DNA of 64,000 nt, from assembly GCF_014901205.1 (NCBI RefSeq), contig NZ_JACNMU010000001.1:542232-606231 (forward strand), read 5' to 3'. A program made the position numbers and the translations under genes. How positions within the stretch are numbered: position 1 is the stretch's first letter; each line of letters starts with the position of its first letter. This stretch comes from Meridianimarinicoccus sp. MJW13. GTDB taxonomy: Bacteria > Pseudomonadota > Alphaproteobacteria > Rhodobacterales > Rhodobacteraceae. Below, piece after piece: positions 1 to 9,043 of this stretch. The notes under the pieces were generated by a model. The model had not been told where the DNA came from. It saw only the letters and a program-made list of their open reading frames with translations, and did no database searches.

Positions 1-109
1 CTGGGGCAACCCGGGAAGGCGGCGCCGCCCATCGACCCGCGAGCCAGGAGACCTGCCGCACGCAACAACAACCAAGCCGTCGGGTGGACGGTGAAGAGGG
101 ACAAGACAT
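1..109 (+). promoter_or_regulatory. Cobalamin (B12) riboswitch, 3' part, cut by window edge
   Basis: The segment AGCCAGGAGACCTGCC at 42-57 matches the conserved B12 box of cobalamin riboswitches, and the preceding GGGAAGGC at 13-20 and GACCCG at 34-39 fit the core that normally comes before it. The 5' half lies outside the window. It sits about 50 bases before the start of a cobalt permease gene, the usual place for translational or transcriptional repression by adenosylcobalamin. A run of CAACAACAACCAA follows the box, and the gene start lies in GGGACAAGACATATG. The whole cobalt/cobalamin operon that follows is therefore probably repressed when B12 is plentiful. Confidence 0.85.
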
Positions 110-781
110 ATGCATATCGAACCCGGAATCGTGAACGGCGCGAAGATCGCGCTCAGCTACGCAACCGCCGCCGGCGCCGCGGGCGTCACCGTGAAACTGG
201 GCTGGGACGCCCTGCGCAGCGGTGGCCTGGCCTCGCTGGTGGCACGCTCGACCATGGCCACGGCGGCTGTTTTCTCGTTCTTCCAGCTGCTGCCGCATTT
301 CCCGGTCGGCGTGTCGGAAGTGCACTTCATTCTGGGTTCGACCCTGTTCCTGCTGCTGGGGGCTGCACCTGCCGCGCTCGGACTGGCTCTGGGGCTGCTG
401 CTGCAGGGGCTGTTCTTTGCCCCGCTCGACCTGCCGCAATACTTCATCAACGTGACCACGCTGCTGGTGCCGCTGTTTGCCCTGAAAGCCTTGGCCGCGC
501 GCATCATCGCCCCCGGCACCGCCTATGTGGACCTGAAGTACAGCCAGGCGCTGGCGCTTTCGACTGCCTACCAGGGCGGCGTCGTGGCCTGGGTGGCGTT
601 CTGGGCCTTCTACGGTCAGGGCTTCGGTGCCTTCGCTTCGGTGGCCAGCTTCGGCGCGGCCTACATGCTGGTCGTGGCAATCGAGCCGCTGGTCGATCTG
701 GCCATTCTGGCCGGCGCGAAATCGCTGCGCGGTCTGGACCGGACCGGCCTGGTGACCCCGCGCCTCTACAACGCCGCCTGA
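110..781 (+). CDS. cbiM: CbiM-type cobalt transport permease (energy-coupling factor S component)
   Basis: A 223-residue, very hydrophobic protein with about six membrane segments. It begins Met-His-Ile-Glu-Pro-Gly; a histidine at position 2 is the metal-binding N-terminus conserved in CbiM-type substrate-binding components of cobalt ECF transporters. The PVGVSEVHFILGSTLFLL stretch (around residues 64-81) also fits this family. It is the first gene after a B12 riboswitch and precedes cobW and cobN, so cobalt import for corrin synthesis is the natural role. No CbiN, CbiQ or CbiO partner is seen next to it, so the energising module must be encoded elsewhere or be dispensable. I chose the ATG inside CATATG because it gives the expected Met-His start. 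Confidence 0.82.
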   Translation: MHIEPGIVNGAKIALSYATAAGAAGVTVKLGWDALRSGGLASLVARSTMATAAVFSFFQLLPHFPVGVSEVHFILGSTLFLLLGAAPAALGLALGLLLQGLFFAPLDLPQYFINVTTLLVPLFALKALAARIIAPGTAYVDLKYSQALALSTAYQGGVVAWVAFWAFYGQGFGAFASVASFGAAYMLVVAIEPLVDLAILAGAKSLRGLDRTGLVTPRLYNAA

Positions 782-857
782 AACAGGCACCATCGGTGAC
801 AGACCGGGCCGGGGCGACAGCTCCGGCCTTCTGCCTTCCGCACCAAGGAATTCCCCC

Positions 858-1925
858 ATGCCCGCCAAGATCCCCGCAACCGTCGTCACCGGCTTTCTCG
901 GTGCCGGAAAGACCACGCTCATCCGCCACATGCTGGCCCATGCCGAAGGCAAGCGCATCGCCCTGATCATCAATGAATTCGGCGACCTGGGTGTCGATGG
1001 CGACATCCTGAAAGGCTGCGGCGACGAGACCTGCCGCGAGGATGACATCATGGAACTGTCGAACGGCTGCATCTGCTGCACCGTGGCCGATGATTTCATC
1101 CCGACCATGGAAAAGCTGCTGGCCCGCGAAGACGCCCCCGACCACATCGTCATCGAAACCTCGGGCCTGGCGCTGCCGCAACCGTTGGTGCAGGCCTTCA
1201 ACTGGCCCGAGATCCGCACCCGCGTCACCGTTGACGGGGTGGTCACCGTGGTCGATGGCAAGGCGGTCTCGGAAGGCCGGTTCGCCCATTCGGTGGCGGC
1301 CGTGGATGCCCAACGCAAGCTGGACGAGAACCTCGACCACGAAACCCCGCTGTCAGACCTGTTCGAAGACCAGATCGCCTGCGCCGACATGATCGTGGTG
1401 AACAAATCCGACCTGCTGGACGAGGCCGAGGCCGCAGCCCTGACCGGCAAGCTGAAAGCCGAGGCCCGCGCCGGGGTGCAGGTGATCCGCGCCGCCATGG
1501 GGGCGCTGCCCGTCGACGTGCTGCTGGGCCAGGGTGCGAGCGCCGAGGATGATCTGGACGCGCGCAGCGCGCCGCATCATCACCACCACGATCATGATGA
1601 CGAGGATGATCACGACGATCACCACCATCACCACGACCACGACGACTTCGAAAGCTTCACCGTCACGCGCCCGGAAATCTCCGATGCCAAGGCGTTCGCC
1701 GAACAGGTGGCGCAGGTCATCCGCAGCCATGACATCCTGCGGCTGAAAGGCTTTGCCGCCGTGAGCGGCAAACCGCTGCGCCTGACCCTGCAAGCGGTGG
1801 GACCGCGCGTGGACAGCTATTTCGACCGCCCTTTCGGTGGTGAAGAGCCGCGTGAAACCCGCCTGGTGGTCATCGGCCAAAGCGGCCTTGACCGCGCCGC
1901 CATCGACGCGGCGCTGCGGGCATGA
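858..1925 (+). CDS. cobW: CobW, GTP-binding metallochaperone for cobalamin synthesis
   Basis: A 355-residue G3E-family GTPase. The P-loop GFLGAGKTT lies at residues 12-20, the metal-binding CICC at 71-74 and the guanine-specificity NKSD at 182-185. A stretch at about 240-263 is almost wholly His and Asp, typical of metal storage or delivery, and is followed by the CobW C-terminal domain. Family members of this type are thought to deliver cobalt to the CobNST chelatase, and cobN lies two genes downstream. The start is the ATG after AAGGAATTCCCCC. The stop overlaps the start of the next gene by four bases (ATGA), so translation is probably coupled. Confidence 0.93.
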   Translation: MPAKIPATVVTGFLGAGKTTLIRHMLAHAEGKRIALIINEFGDLGVDGDILKGCGDETCREDDIMELSNGCICCTVADDFIPTMEKLLAREDAPDHIVIETSGLALPQPLVQAFNWPEIRTRVTVDGVVTVVDGKAVSEGRFAHSVAAVDAQRKLDENLDHETPLSDLFEDQIACADMIVVNKSDLLDEAEAAALTGKLKAEARAGVQVIRAAMGALPVDVLLGQGASAEDDLDARSAPHHHHHDHDDEDDHDDHHHHHDHDDFESFTVTRPEISDAKAFAEQVAQVIRSHDILRLKGFAAVSGKPLRLTLQAVGPRVDSYFDRPFGGEEPRETRLVVIGQSGLDRAAIDAALRA

Positions 1926-2374
1926 CCCTGCGGGTCGTCCCCGGCACGCCGGAGGCGGCCCGTCCGTTGCTGCAAGCCAGCCACGCGCTGATGCAATCGC
2001 TGTTTCCAGCAGAGGCCAACCACTACCTGTCGCTGGACGCCCTGCGCGCGCCCGGCATCCATTTTTTCCTGGCCCAAGGCGAAACCGACACCCCGGTCGG
2101 CTGCGCCGCCCTCGCGCACTACCCCGGCTACGGCGAGGTAATATCCATGTTCGTGGCCGAAACCGCCCGCGGCACCGGCATCGGCGCAGCCCTGCTGGAC
2201 GCGGTCGAGACCCGCGCCCGCGACCTTGGCCTGCCGCTCCTGCGGCTGGAGACCGGCTCGAAACTCCCTGCCGCCCACCGCCTCTATGCCCGCGCGGGCT
2301 TCCGCCCCTGTCCGCCATTTGGCGCCTATACCGACGGCCCTTACAACCTGTTCTTCGAAAAGCGCCTGGCTTGA
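1922..2374 (+). CDS. GNAT-family N-acetyltransferase
   Basis: A 150-residue protein with a complete GNAT fold. The acetyl-CoA binding motif appears as ETARGTGIGAALLDAVE around residues 80-96, followed by the typical AAHRLYARAGF segment near the C-terminus (about 118-128). Its start overlaps the cobW stop by four bases, so it is in the same operon between cobW and cobN. The substrate cannot be read from the sequence. A small-molecule or protein-N-terminus acetyltransferase is equally possible; being in a B12-controlled operon hints at, but does not show, a link with cobalamin metabolism. Confidence 0.85.
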   Translation: MTLRVVPGTPEAARPLLQASHALMQSLFPAEANHYLSLDALRAPGIHFFLAQGETDTPVGCAALAHYPGYGEVISMFVAETARGTGIGAALLDAVETRARDLGLPLLRLETGSKLPAAHRLYARAGFRPCPPFGAYTDGPYNLFFEKRLA

Positions 2375-2377
2375 GCC

Positions 2378-2410
2378 TTCTTCTTGGCCCAAATACTCCC
2401 GCCGGAGGCA
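2378..2410 (-). repeat. Dispersed intergenic repeat, copy A
   Basis: The + strand reads TTCTTCTTGGCCCAAATACT followed by CCCGCCGGAGGCA. Related copies occur at 15154, 34676 and 40557. The shared core read on the minus strand is CTCC-GGCG-GGAG-TATTTT, a short hairpin with a T-run. This copy lies in the gap between the GNAT gene and cobN, both on the plus strand, so it has no minus-strand gene to terminate, unlike the other copies. Confidence 0.75.
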
Positions 2411-2457
2411 CCCGCCCCCGCCACGGGTGCCGCCTCCCGATCTGAAAGTCCCAGCCG

Positions 2458-5400
2458 ATGCATCTGCTTGCCGCCACACCCGGAAATCTGGATGACGGGG
2501 TCGAACCCGTCGATCTGGGCCAGACCCCCGCCGATCTGGTGGTGCTCAGCGCCGCCGACACCGAACTGGCAGCCCTCAGCGCCGCGCGGGCGGAAAGCGC
2601 CGATGCCCCCTCCCTGCGGCTGGCCAACCTGATGCACCTGCGCCACCCAATGTCGGTGGATTTGCACATCCAGACCTGCGCCCGTCGGTCGAAACTGGTG
2701 GTGGCGCGGGTGCTGGGGGGGCTGGGCTACTGGCGCTATGGGCTGGAGCAATACGCCGCCCATCTGCACGAGGCCGGCGTCGCCTTCGCCGCCCTGCCCG
2801 GCGACGACAAGCCCGACGATGATCTGTGGCGCCTGTCCACGGTGCCCCGCGCCGATTGGGAGGCGCTCTGGTCCTATCTGGTCGAAGGCGGGCCCGCGAA
2901 CGCGACCCATTTCCTGGACTACGCCCAGGCCATGATCGAAGACCGCGCGGATCGCCCCGAAGCGGCGAAACCCCTGCTGCGCGCCGGGGTCTATTGGCCC
3001 GGCGCCGGCATCTCGGACCTGGACACAGCCCGCAATACCTGGACCGAGGGCGCGCCGGTGGTGCCGGTGATCTTCTATCGGGCGCTGGTACAGGGGGCCG
3101 GGCTGCATCCGATCAACCGGCTGATCCGGTCGCTGGCGCGACGTGGACTGAACCCGCTACCGATCTTCGTCGCCTCGCTGAAGGATCCGGTCAGCGTCGC
3201 GACGCTGGAGCAATTGTTCCACGCCGCCCCGCCCGACGTGATCCTGAACGGCACGGCCTTCGCTGTGGGCAGCCCGCACACGGGAGAGGCCGCCTCGGGG
3301 GGATCGAGCCCCCTCGCCGGCCCCGCCGCGCAGGGCGCGCCGGTGTTCCAGGTGGTGCTGTCCAGCGCCAGCGAGGACAGCTGGGAACAGGGGCTTGCCG
3401 GGCTGGGAGCGCGCGACATCGCCATGAACGTGGCCCTGCCGGAAGTGGACGGGCGGGTGCTGACGCGCGCCATCAGCTTCAAGGGCGAAGCGTTTTTCGA
3501 CGACGCCACCGAATGCCCCATCGCCACCTATCGCGCGCGCGGCGACCGGGTGGAATTCGTGGCCGATCTGGCCGCCAACTGGGCGCGGCTGCGCAACACG
3601 CCCCCCGCCGACCGGCAGGTGGCGCTGGTGCTCGCCAACTATCCCAACAAGGACGGACGGCTGGCCAATGGCGTCGGGCTGGACACCCCTGCGGCCACGG
3701 TGCACGCCCTGCGCCTGCTCGCCAAGGCGGGCTATGACGTGCAGGACGAACCCGGCGATTCCAACGCCCTGATGCAGGCCATCCTGAAGGGGCCGACCAA
3801 TTGGCTGGCCGACCGCGCTGCACGGCACGGTGGCGAACGGCTGTCGCTGGACGCCTATCGTACCGCCTATGACGTCCTGCCGCTGGCCGTGCGGCAACGG
3901 ATCGAGGAGCGTTGGGGCGCCCCCGAGACCGATCCGTTTATGGGCCCCGACGGCTTTGCCCTGTCGATTCTGCGGTTCGGCAAGGTGACCGTCGGCATCC
4001 AACCCGCGCGCGGATATAACATCGACCCGGAAGAGACCTATCACAGTCCCGACCTTGTGCCGCCGCACAACTACCTGGCGTTCTACTTCTGGCTGCGGCA
4101 GCACCAGGGTGCGCAGGCCATCGTCCATATGGGCAAGCATGGCAACCTAGAGTGGCTGCCGGGCAAGGCTCTGGCCCTGTCCGAGGACTGTCTGCCCGAG
4201 GCGGTGCTGGGACCGATGCCGCATATCTACCCATTCATCGTCAACGATCCCGGCGAGGGCACGCAAGCCAAGCGGCGCGCGCAAGCGGTGATCATCGATC
4301 ACCTGACACCCCCGCTGACGCGCGCCGAAAGCTATGGCCCCCTGCGCGATCTGGAAGCGCTGGTGGACGAATACTACGAAGCGGCAGGTGTCGATCCGCG
4401 CCGCATCGACCACCTGCGCCGCGAGATCGTCTCGTTGTGTTCCGCCACCGGGCTTGGACAGGACGCGGGTATGACCGGCGAGGATGAAGATCGCGATCTG
4501 GCCAAGCTGGACGCCTGGCTGTGCGAGTTGAAAGAGGCGCAGATTCGCGACGGGCTGCACATCTTTGGAAAGGCCCCGGAGGGACGGCTGCACCGCGACC
4601 TGGTGCAGGCCTTGCTGCGCCTGCCGCGCGGCGATGGTGCCGGGAAGAACGCATCTCTGCCGCGCGCGCTGGCGGGGGATTTCGGCATGGATTTCGATCC
4701 GCTGGATTGCGACATGGCCGCGCCCTGGGACGGGCCGCGCCCCGCCGCGCTGGCCGACCTGGACGGCGCACGCTGGCGCAGCCATGGCGACACGGTGGAA
4801 CGGCTGGAGTTGTTCTCGGCGGCCTTGCTGAACGGAACAGCCCAAGCCCCCGGCCCCGCCAGCGCTGCGGTTCTGGCCGAAGCGCATGAACAGGTCGCGC
4901 CCATGGTGTCAGCCTGCGGCCCGGCGGAGGGGACGGGGCTCCTCACCGCCCTGGATGGGCACTTCGTCGCCCCGGGCGCGTCGGGCGCGCCGACGCGCGG
5001 GCGGCTGGACGTGTTGCCCACGGGGCGGAATTTCTTCTCTGTGGACAGCCGCGCGGTCCCCACCCCCACTGCCTGGGCGCTGGGGTGGAAATCGGCCAAC
5101 CTGTTGATCGAAAGTCATTTACAGGATCACGGCGACTGGCCGCGCAGCCTGCTGCTGACCGCCTGGGGCACCGCCAACATGCGCACCGGGGGCGATGACA
5201 TCGCCCAGGCGCTGGCCCTGATGGGCGTCAAGCCGCGCTGGGACAGTGCCAACCGCCGCGTCACCGGCTTCGAGATCATCCCGCACACCGCGCTGGGGCG
5301 GCCGCGCGTGGATGTGACCCTGCGGGTGTCGGGCTTTTTCCGGGATGCCTTCCCGCAGCAGATCGACCTTGTGGACAGCGCCGCCCGCGCGGTCATGGCG

Positions 5401-6171
5401 CTGGACGAACCTGACGACATCAACCCCGCCGCTGTCCGCGCCCGCACGGAAGGCCCCGGGTCCGAGTTCCGGGTCTTCGGCGCCAAGCCCGGGGCCTATG
5501 GGGCCGGGCTGCAGGCGATGATCGACGAACGGCTGTGGAAGGATCCTGGCGATCTGGCCGAAGCCTATCTGACCTGGGGATCCTACGCCTATGGCAAGGG
5601 TGCCGAGGGCACCCCCGCCCGCGCCGCGCTTGAAACCCGCCTCGGCCAGACCGAGGCCATCGTGCAGAACCAGGACAACCGCGAACACGACTTGCTGGAC
5701 AGCGACGACTACTACCAGTTCGAAGGTGGCGCGGCGGCGGCGGTGGCGCATCTGCAAGGGGTGCAAAGGCCGATCTATCACAACGATCATTCCCGCCCCG
5801 AACGCCCCGTCATCCGCACGCTGGACGAGGAAATCGCCCGCGTCGTGCGCTCACGCGTGGTCAATCCCAAGTGGATCGAGGGGGTGAAGCGGCACGGCTA
5901 CAAGGGGGCCTTCGAGATTGCCGCGACGGTGGACTACATGTTCGCCTTTGCCGCCACCACCGGCGCGGTGAAGGGCCATCACTTTGACGCTGTCGAGGCC
6001 GCCTTCCTGGAAGATGACGCCACCCGCAGTTTCATCGGGGATCACAACGCCCCGGCCCTGCGCGAGATTGCCGACCGCTTGCAGGAGGCCATCGACCGGG
6101 GCCTCTGGGTGCCGCGGTCAAACTCGGCGCGCGCACGGATCGAGGCGTTGCGCGGCGGCGCGGCGGGCTAG
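2458..6171 (+). CDS. cobN: CobN, large subunit of aerobic cobaltochelatase
   Basis: A 1237-residue protein, the usual length for CobN, the hydrogenobyrinic acid a,c-diamide binding subunit that inserts Co2+ together with CobS and CobT in an ATP-dependent reaction. The family signature HGNLEWLPGK begins at residue 561, and strings such as NYPNKDGRLANGVGLDTP (around 395-412) and GTANMRTGGDDIAQALALMG in the C-terminal part are typical of CobN and Mg-chelatase H subunits. The C-terminal region holds DHSRPERPVIRTLDEEIARV, also typical. CobS and CobT are not in the window. The start ATG at 2458 gives a normal N-terminus. The gene ends overlapping, tail to tail, the last codons of the endonuclease-like gene on the other strand (6168-6171). 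Confidence 0.95.
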   Translation: MHLLAATPGNLDDGVEPVDLGQTPADLVVLSAADTELAALSAARAESADAPSLRLANLMHLRHPMSVDLHIQTCARRSKLVVARVLGGLGYWRYGLEQYAAHLHEAGVAFAALPGDDKPDDDLWRLSTVPRADWEALWSYLVEGGPANATHFLDYAQAMIEDRADRPEAAKPLLRAGVYWPGAGISDLDTARNTWTEGAPVVPVIFYRALVQGAGLHPINRLIRSLARRGLNPLPIFVASLKDPVSVATLEQLFHAAPPDVILNGTAFAVGSPHTGEAASGGSSPLAGPAAQGAPVFQVVLSSASEDSWEQGLAGLGARDIAMNVALPEVDGRVLTRAISFKGEAFFDDATECPIATYRARGDRVEFVADLAANWARLRNTPPADRQVALVLANYPNKDGRLANGVGLDTPAATVHALRLLAKAGYDVQDEPGDSNALMQAILKGPTNWLADRAARHGGERLSLDAYRTAYDVLPLAVRQRIEERWGAPETDPFMGPDGFALSILRFGKVTVGIQPARGYNIDPEETYHSPDLVPPHNYLAFYFWLRQHQGAQAIVHMGKHGNLEWLPGKALALSEDCLPEAVLGPMPHIYPFIVNDPGEGTQAKRRAQAVIIDHLTPPLTRAESYGPLRDLEALVDEYYEAAGVDPRRIDHLRREIVSLCSATGLGQDAGMTGEDEDRDLAKLDAWLCELKEAQIRDGLHIFGKAPEGRLHRDLVQALLRLPRGDGAGKNASLPRALAGDFGMDFDPLDCDMAAPWDGPRPAALADLDGARWRSHGDTVERLELFSAALLNGTAQAPGPASAAVLAEAHEQVAPMVSACGPAEGTGLLTALDGHFVAPGASGAPTRGRLDVLPTGRNFFSVDSRAVPTPTAWALGWKSANLLIESHLQDHGDWPRSLLLTAWGTANMRTGGDDIAQALALMGVKPRWDSANRRVTGFEIIPHTALGRPRVDVTLRVSGFFRDAFPQQIDLVDSAARAVMALDEPDDINPAAVRARTEGPGSEFRVFGAKPGAYGAGLQAMIDERLWKDPGDLAEAYLTWGSYAYGKGAEGTPARAALETRLGQTEAIVQNQDNREHDLLDSDDYYQFEGGAAAAVAHLQGVQRPIYHNDHSRPERPVIRTLDEEIARVVRSRVVNPKWIEGVKRHGYKGAFEIAATVDYMFAFAATTGAVKGHHFDAVEAAFLEDDATRSFIGDHNAPALREIADRLQEAIDRGLWVPRSNSARARIEALRGGAAG

Positions 6172-7286
6172 CCCGCCAGCGCGTCACGCTTGTCCTTCAG
6201 GAACCTGTCGGCCTGATCGGTGACCAGCGACACCCAGATCGGAAAGTGATCGGACAACTGATTCTTGCGCCACGGATGGCGGAAATAGCGCGCCAGTGCC
6301 GCGTCATCCCCGGCCAGATCGCGCGACCCGCCGTATTGCGCGAGCATCGTCGGGCGATAGGCGCGCAGGTCGCCCTCGCGGTAGACGGCATCGAACGGGT
6401 CCAGCACGTCGCCGCGTTCCAGCCCGTCGCTGGCCTCTTCCATCTGGAAGTAGGTGTTATGGGTGAAGAACATGCGATCGTATGCCTGCGAGCGCGACAC
6501 GTTGGTCCGCTTGCCCTGCAACCCCGAACACTCGCGATAGCCCGCGTCGGCCAGCGCCTGCAGCGCGGCCTGATCGTCGTCTTCATAGAGGTTCCAGTCA
6601 CCCACGAGGATCAGGTTGTCGGACCAGACCTCGCGCCGCTTGGCCTTCAGGGCTTTCAGCAGCAGCCGGATTTCCTCGCCGCGCAGGGCAACGTCGTCGG
6701 CATCATCGCCGGGATGCAGATGCAGGTTGACCATGGCGAATTCCTTCCAGCCGGCGCGGAACCCGGTGACATAGGGCGCGCGTTTCAACTGGCGCAGGCC
6801 CAGCGGACTGTCGCGGGTGATCTCGTCCCACAGGGATATTTCGCCTGCCAGCCCGGACAACTGCACCCGTCCGGCGTTGAAGATATAGGCCGACCGCTCG
6901 CTGTTGCCGCTGGTGCCATCGGTGATGTCATTGACCAGATAGCGCCAGCCCGGCCCCAGCAGGCGCATCACCAGATGCAGGTCGGTCAGCGTCGACTTCA
7001 CCTCCTGCACGGCGATCAGGTCAAAGGCGCCGAGGATTTCGGCAATGTAGAAATAGGCTTCCGGCAGGCGTTGGGTCGTGTGGCCGAATTCCTTGATGTT
7101 CCAGCTGGCGACCAGCAGGTTGCCTTCGGTCTTGCGCGGCGCCACCGTTGCATTCAACACCGCGCGCAGGCGCAGCAGCCCGTCGATGCAGCGGGCCCGT
7201 TCGGGAACGGTCATGCGCGGAAACACCCGTTCATAGTCGCGGTCGACGAAATCCGCGTCCGGGCGCAGGTCGTGATAGGACGGCAT
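6168..7286 (-). CDS. Endonuclease/exonuclease/phosphatase-fold protein
   Basis: A 372-residue protein with the motifs of the DNase I-like fold: ASWNIKEFG near residue 59, the metal-binding Glu in LIAVQEVKS near 93, LVGDWNLYEDD in the middle (around 227) and LSDHFPIWVSL close to the C-terminus (around 342). These supply the Asn, Glu, Asp/Asn and Asp-His pair used for Mg-dependent phosphodiester cleavage. No signal peptide is apparent, so it is probably cytoplasmic. Whether it cuts nucleic acid or an inositol- or lipid-type phosphodiester cannot be told. It converges with cobN, and its 3' end overlaps that gene by four bases. Confidence 0.85.
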   Translation of the reverse strand: MPSYHDLRPDADFVDRDYERVFPRMTVPERARCIDGLLRLRAVLNATVAPRKTEGNLLVASWNIKEFGHTTQRLPEAYFYIAEILGAFDLIAVQEVKSTLTDLHLVMRLLGPGWRYLVNDITDGTSGNSERSAYIFNAGRVQLSGLAGEISLWDEITRDSPLGLRQLKRAPYVTGFRAGWKEFAMVNLHLHPGDDADDVALRGEEIRLLLKALKAKRREVWSDNLILVGDWNLYEDDDQAALQALADAGYRECSGLQGKRTNVSRSQAYDRMFFTHNTYFQMEEASDGLERGDVLDPFDAVYREGDLRAYRPTMLAQYGGSRDLAGDDAALARYFRHPWRKNQLSDHFPIWVSLVTDQADRFLKDKRDALAG

Positions 7287-7350
7287 GGGCCTCTCCCCCG
7301 TGGCAACAGCTTAGGGGCGAGTCTAGCACGGTCCCGCCGCGAGGGGCTGG

Positions 7351-7695
7351 TTATTGCCGATCATCGAAGGTCCACACCGGGAGCAATCGAGCCGAGGGTG
7401 CCGCCGGACAGGCCAGCATCGCTTCGGCCAGCACCGCATCGCCATAAAGCGTGCCATCGCGCACCTTGCAGCCCGAGGCCTGTTCCATCGCCAGTTTCGA
7501 CAGGGCCAGCATGTCGGATCGCGCAGCCACCGCCGGGTTGGCCCGGACAACTTCGGCACGCTGGTCGGTGTGGCGCACCACGAAGTCATGACCACCAATC
7601 GCAAGCCGCGTGGTGTCGGCCCCCATCATCGGAAGACTGGCGCTGGTGCAGCCATAGGCAAAATAGCTGACGACAAGAAGAAGAACCCGGTACAT
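7351..7695 (-). CDS. Small putative lipoprotein, unknown function
   Basis: About 114 residues. The N-terminus MYRVLLLVVSYFAYGC resembles a short lipoprotein signal peptide with the modified Cys at residue 16, although the residues just before it (AYG) fit a lipobox only loosely. The rest has no motif I recognise; a pair of Cys residues (in SGCKVRDG and MLACPAA) could form a disulfide in the periplasm. An in-frame GTG two codons upstream is possible, but the ATG at 7695 is the better start. The reading frame is open throughout and has GC-rich third positions like its neighbours, so I believe it is real. Confidence 0.6.
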   Translation of the reverse strand: MYRVLLLVVSYFAYGCTSASLPMMGADTTRLAIGGHDFVVRHTDQRAEVVRANPAVAARSDMLALSKLAMEQASGCKVRDGTLYGDAVLAEAMLACPAAPSARLLPVWTFDDRQ

Positions 7696-7765
7696 GCGCA
7701 CAGCTTTGACCGATGCGGGTTAAGTGCGGGTGAAGGGGGGCTTGCAATCCATGCCGGAATCGCTA

Positions 7766-7791
7766 TTCATATTCTTAAATACGAATATGAA
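7766..7791 (+). promoter_or_regulatory. Perfect inverted repeat, SqrR/BigR-like operator
   Basis: TTCATATTC at 7766-7774 and GAATATGAA at 7783-7791 are exact reverse complements separated by eight bases (TTAAATAC). The inner part is ATTC-N8-GAAT, which as I recall is the recognition pattern of the persulfide-sensing ArsR-family repressors SqrR and BigR of alphaproteobacteria. The site is strongly AT-rich in a GC-rich surrounding and lies right before the ribosome binding site (AAGGAA) of the membrane protein gene starting at 7803, where a bound repressor would block transcription. The match is seen; the identity of the regulator is inferred. Confidence 0.6.
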
Positions 7792-7802
7792 AGGAACGAC
7801 TC

Positions 7803-9017
7803 ATGACCTCCCGTATCGCTCCGGCCGCCGCACAGGCCTATTCCCCGCTTTACTTCCTTGCCTCCGTGGGGGCCGGCGGCCTGACCGTCACCTTCTTCAT
7901 GTGGCTGATGTTCTGGGTGCCGCATCCCGGCAAGCCGGTGCCCGTCTTCGAAGACATCATGGCCGCCTTTGCCACCGGCAGCACGGCCATGCAGGGGATG
8001 ATCATCCTCGCCATGGCCGGGATCGCCGTCTTTTTCTTCCTCAACATCAAGGCGCTGGTCTGGAACCTGAGCCACCTGCGCGGCTTTGTCCGGGCCGAGG
8101 GATTCGCGGCCTTCCGGGCCTCGAACGCCGAAACCCAGATGATGGCGATGCCGCTGGCGCTGGCCATGGCGGTCAACGGTGCCTTCATCGCCGGGCTGGT
8201 CTTCGTGCCCGGATTGTGGACGATCACCGAATACCTGTTCCCGCTGGCGATGATCGCCTTCCTGGCCATCGGCTGGATGGCCTTCCGGCATCTGGGGGCC
8301 TTCCTGGGCCGGGTGATCGGCAAGGGCGGGTTTGAACACGGCGCCAACAACTCGTTCGCGCAGAAACTGCCCGCCTTCGCACTGGCGATGGTCGGCGTCG
8401 GCATGTCCGCGCCTGCCGCCATGTCGACCAATCCGCTGACCGTGGGTGTCAGTGTCGTCCTGTCGACCTTCTTCCTGGTGTCCGCCGGCGTCATCGCGGT
8501 GATCGCGCTGGTCATGGGCATTCACGCGATGATGGAGAAAGGCGTCGCCCCCGAGGCCGCCCCCACGCTGATGATCATCATTCCGATCCTGACGGTGCTG
8601 GGCATCCTGATGCTGCGGCAGGATCACGGGCTGCACACCACCTTCGAGGTTCATGGCAGCGCCGGAGAAACCCTGGTGATGCTGTCGCGCATCCTGTCGG
8701 TGCAGGTTCTGTTCGCCATCTTCGGCTTGTTCGTACTGGCGCGCATCGGCTACTGGTCGCGGTTCGTCGTCGGTCGGGCGACCTCGGCGGGCGCCTATGC
8801 GCTGGTCTGCCCCGGTGTCGGCCTGTCGGTCATGATGCACTTCTGGCTGAACAAGGGGCTGGTGGCCGCCGGTCTGGTGACCAAGTTCGGCACGGCCTAC
8901 TGGGCGATCTCGGGTCTTGCCGTGGGCGTGCAACTGGCGATGGTGGCGCTGGTCTTCTACCTGAACCGCCGTCACTTCCGGGCCAGCCCGATACCGCTGG
9001 CCCAACCTGCCGAATAA
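7803..9017 (+). CDS. Polytopic membrane protein, possibly TsoY family
   Basis: A 404-residue protein with about ten hydrophobic segments and a short soluble tail. The N-terminal YSPLYFLASVGAGGLTVTFF and the following FMWLMFWVPHPGKPVPVFED resemble what I remember of TsoY-type (seleno)proteins linked to thiosulfate and reduced sulfur; this assignment is from memory and uncertain. I see no UGA inside the frame that would need selenocysteine. A shared fold with tellurite-resistance/dicarboxylate (TDT) carriers is a second possibility. A persulfide-type operator stands immediately upstream, and a hairpin terminator follows, so it is probably a single-gene unit responding to reactive sulfur. AAGGAA lies seven bases before the ATG. 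Confidence 0.5.
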   Translation: MTSRIAPAAAQAYSPLYFLASVGAGGLTVTFFMWLMFWVPHPGKPVPVFEDIMAAFATGSTAMQGMIILAMAGIAVFFFLNIKALVWNLSHLRGFVRAEGFAAFRASNAETQMMAMPLALAMAVNGAFIAGLVFVPGLWTITEYLFPLAMIAFLAIGWMAFRHLGAFLGRVIGKGGFEHGANNSFAQKLPAFALAMVGVGMSAPAAMSTNPLTVGVSVVLSTFFLVSAGVIAVIALVMGIHAMMEKGVAPEAAPTLMIIIPILTVLGILMLRQDHGLHTTFEVHGSAGETLVMLSRILSVQVLFAIFGLFVLARIGYWSRFVVGRATSAGAYALVCPGVGLSVMMHFWLNKGLVAAGLVTKFGTAYWAISGLAVGVQLAMVALVFYLNRRHFRASPIPLAQPAE

Positions 9018-9043
9018 AGAACCCTGACACGCAGGTCCCCGTG

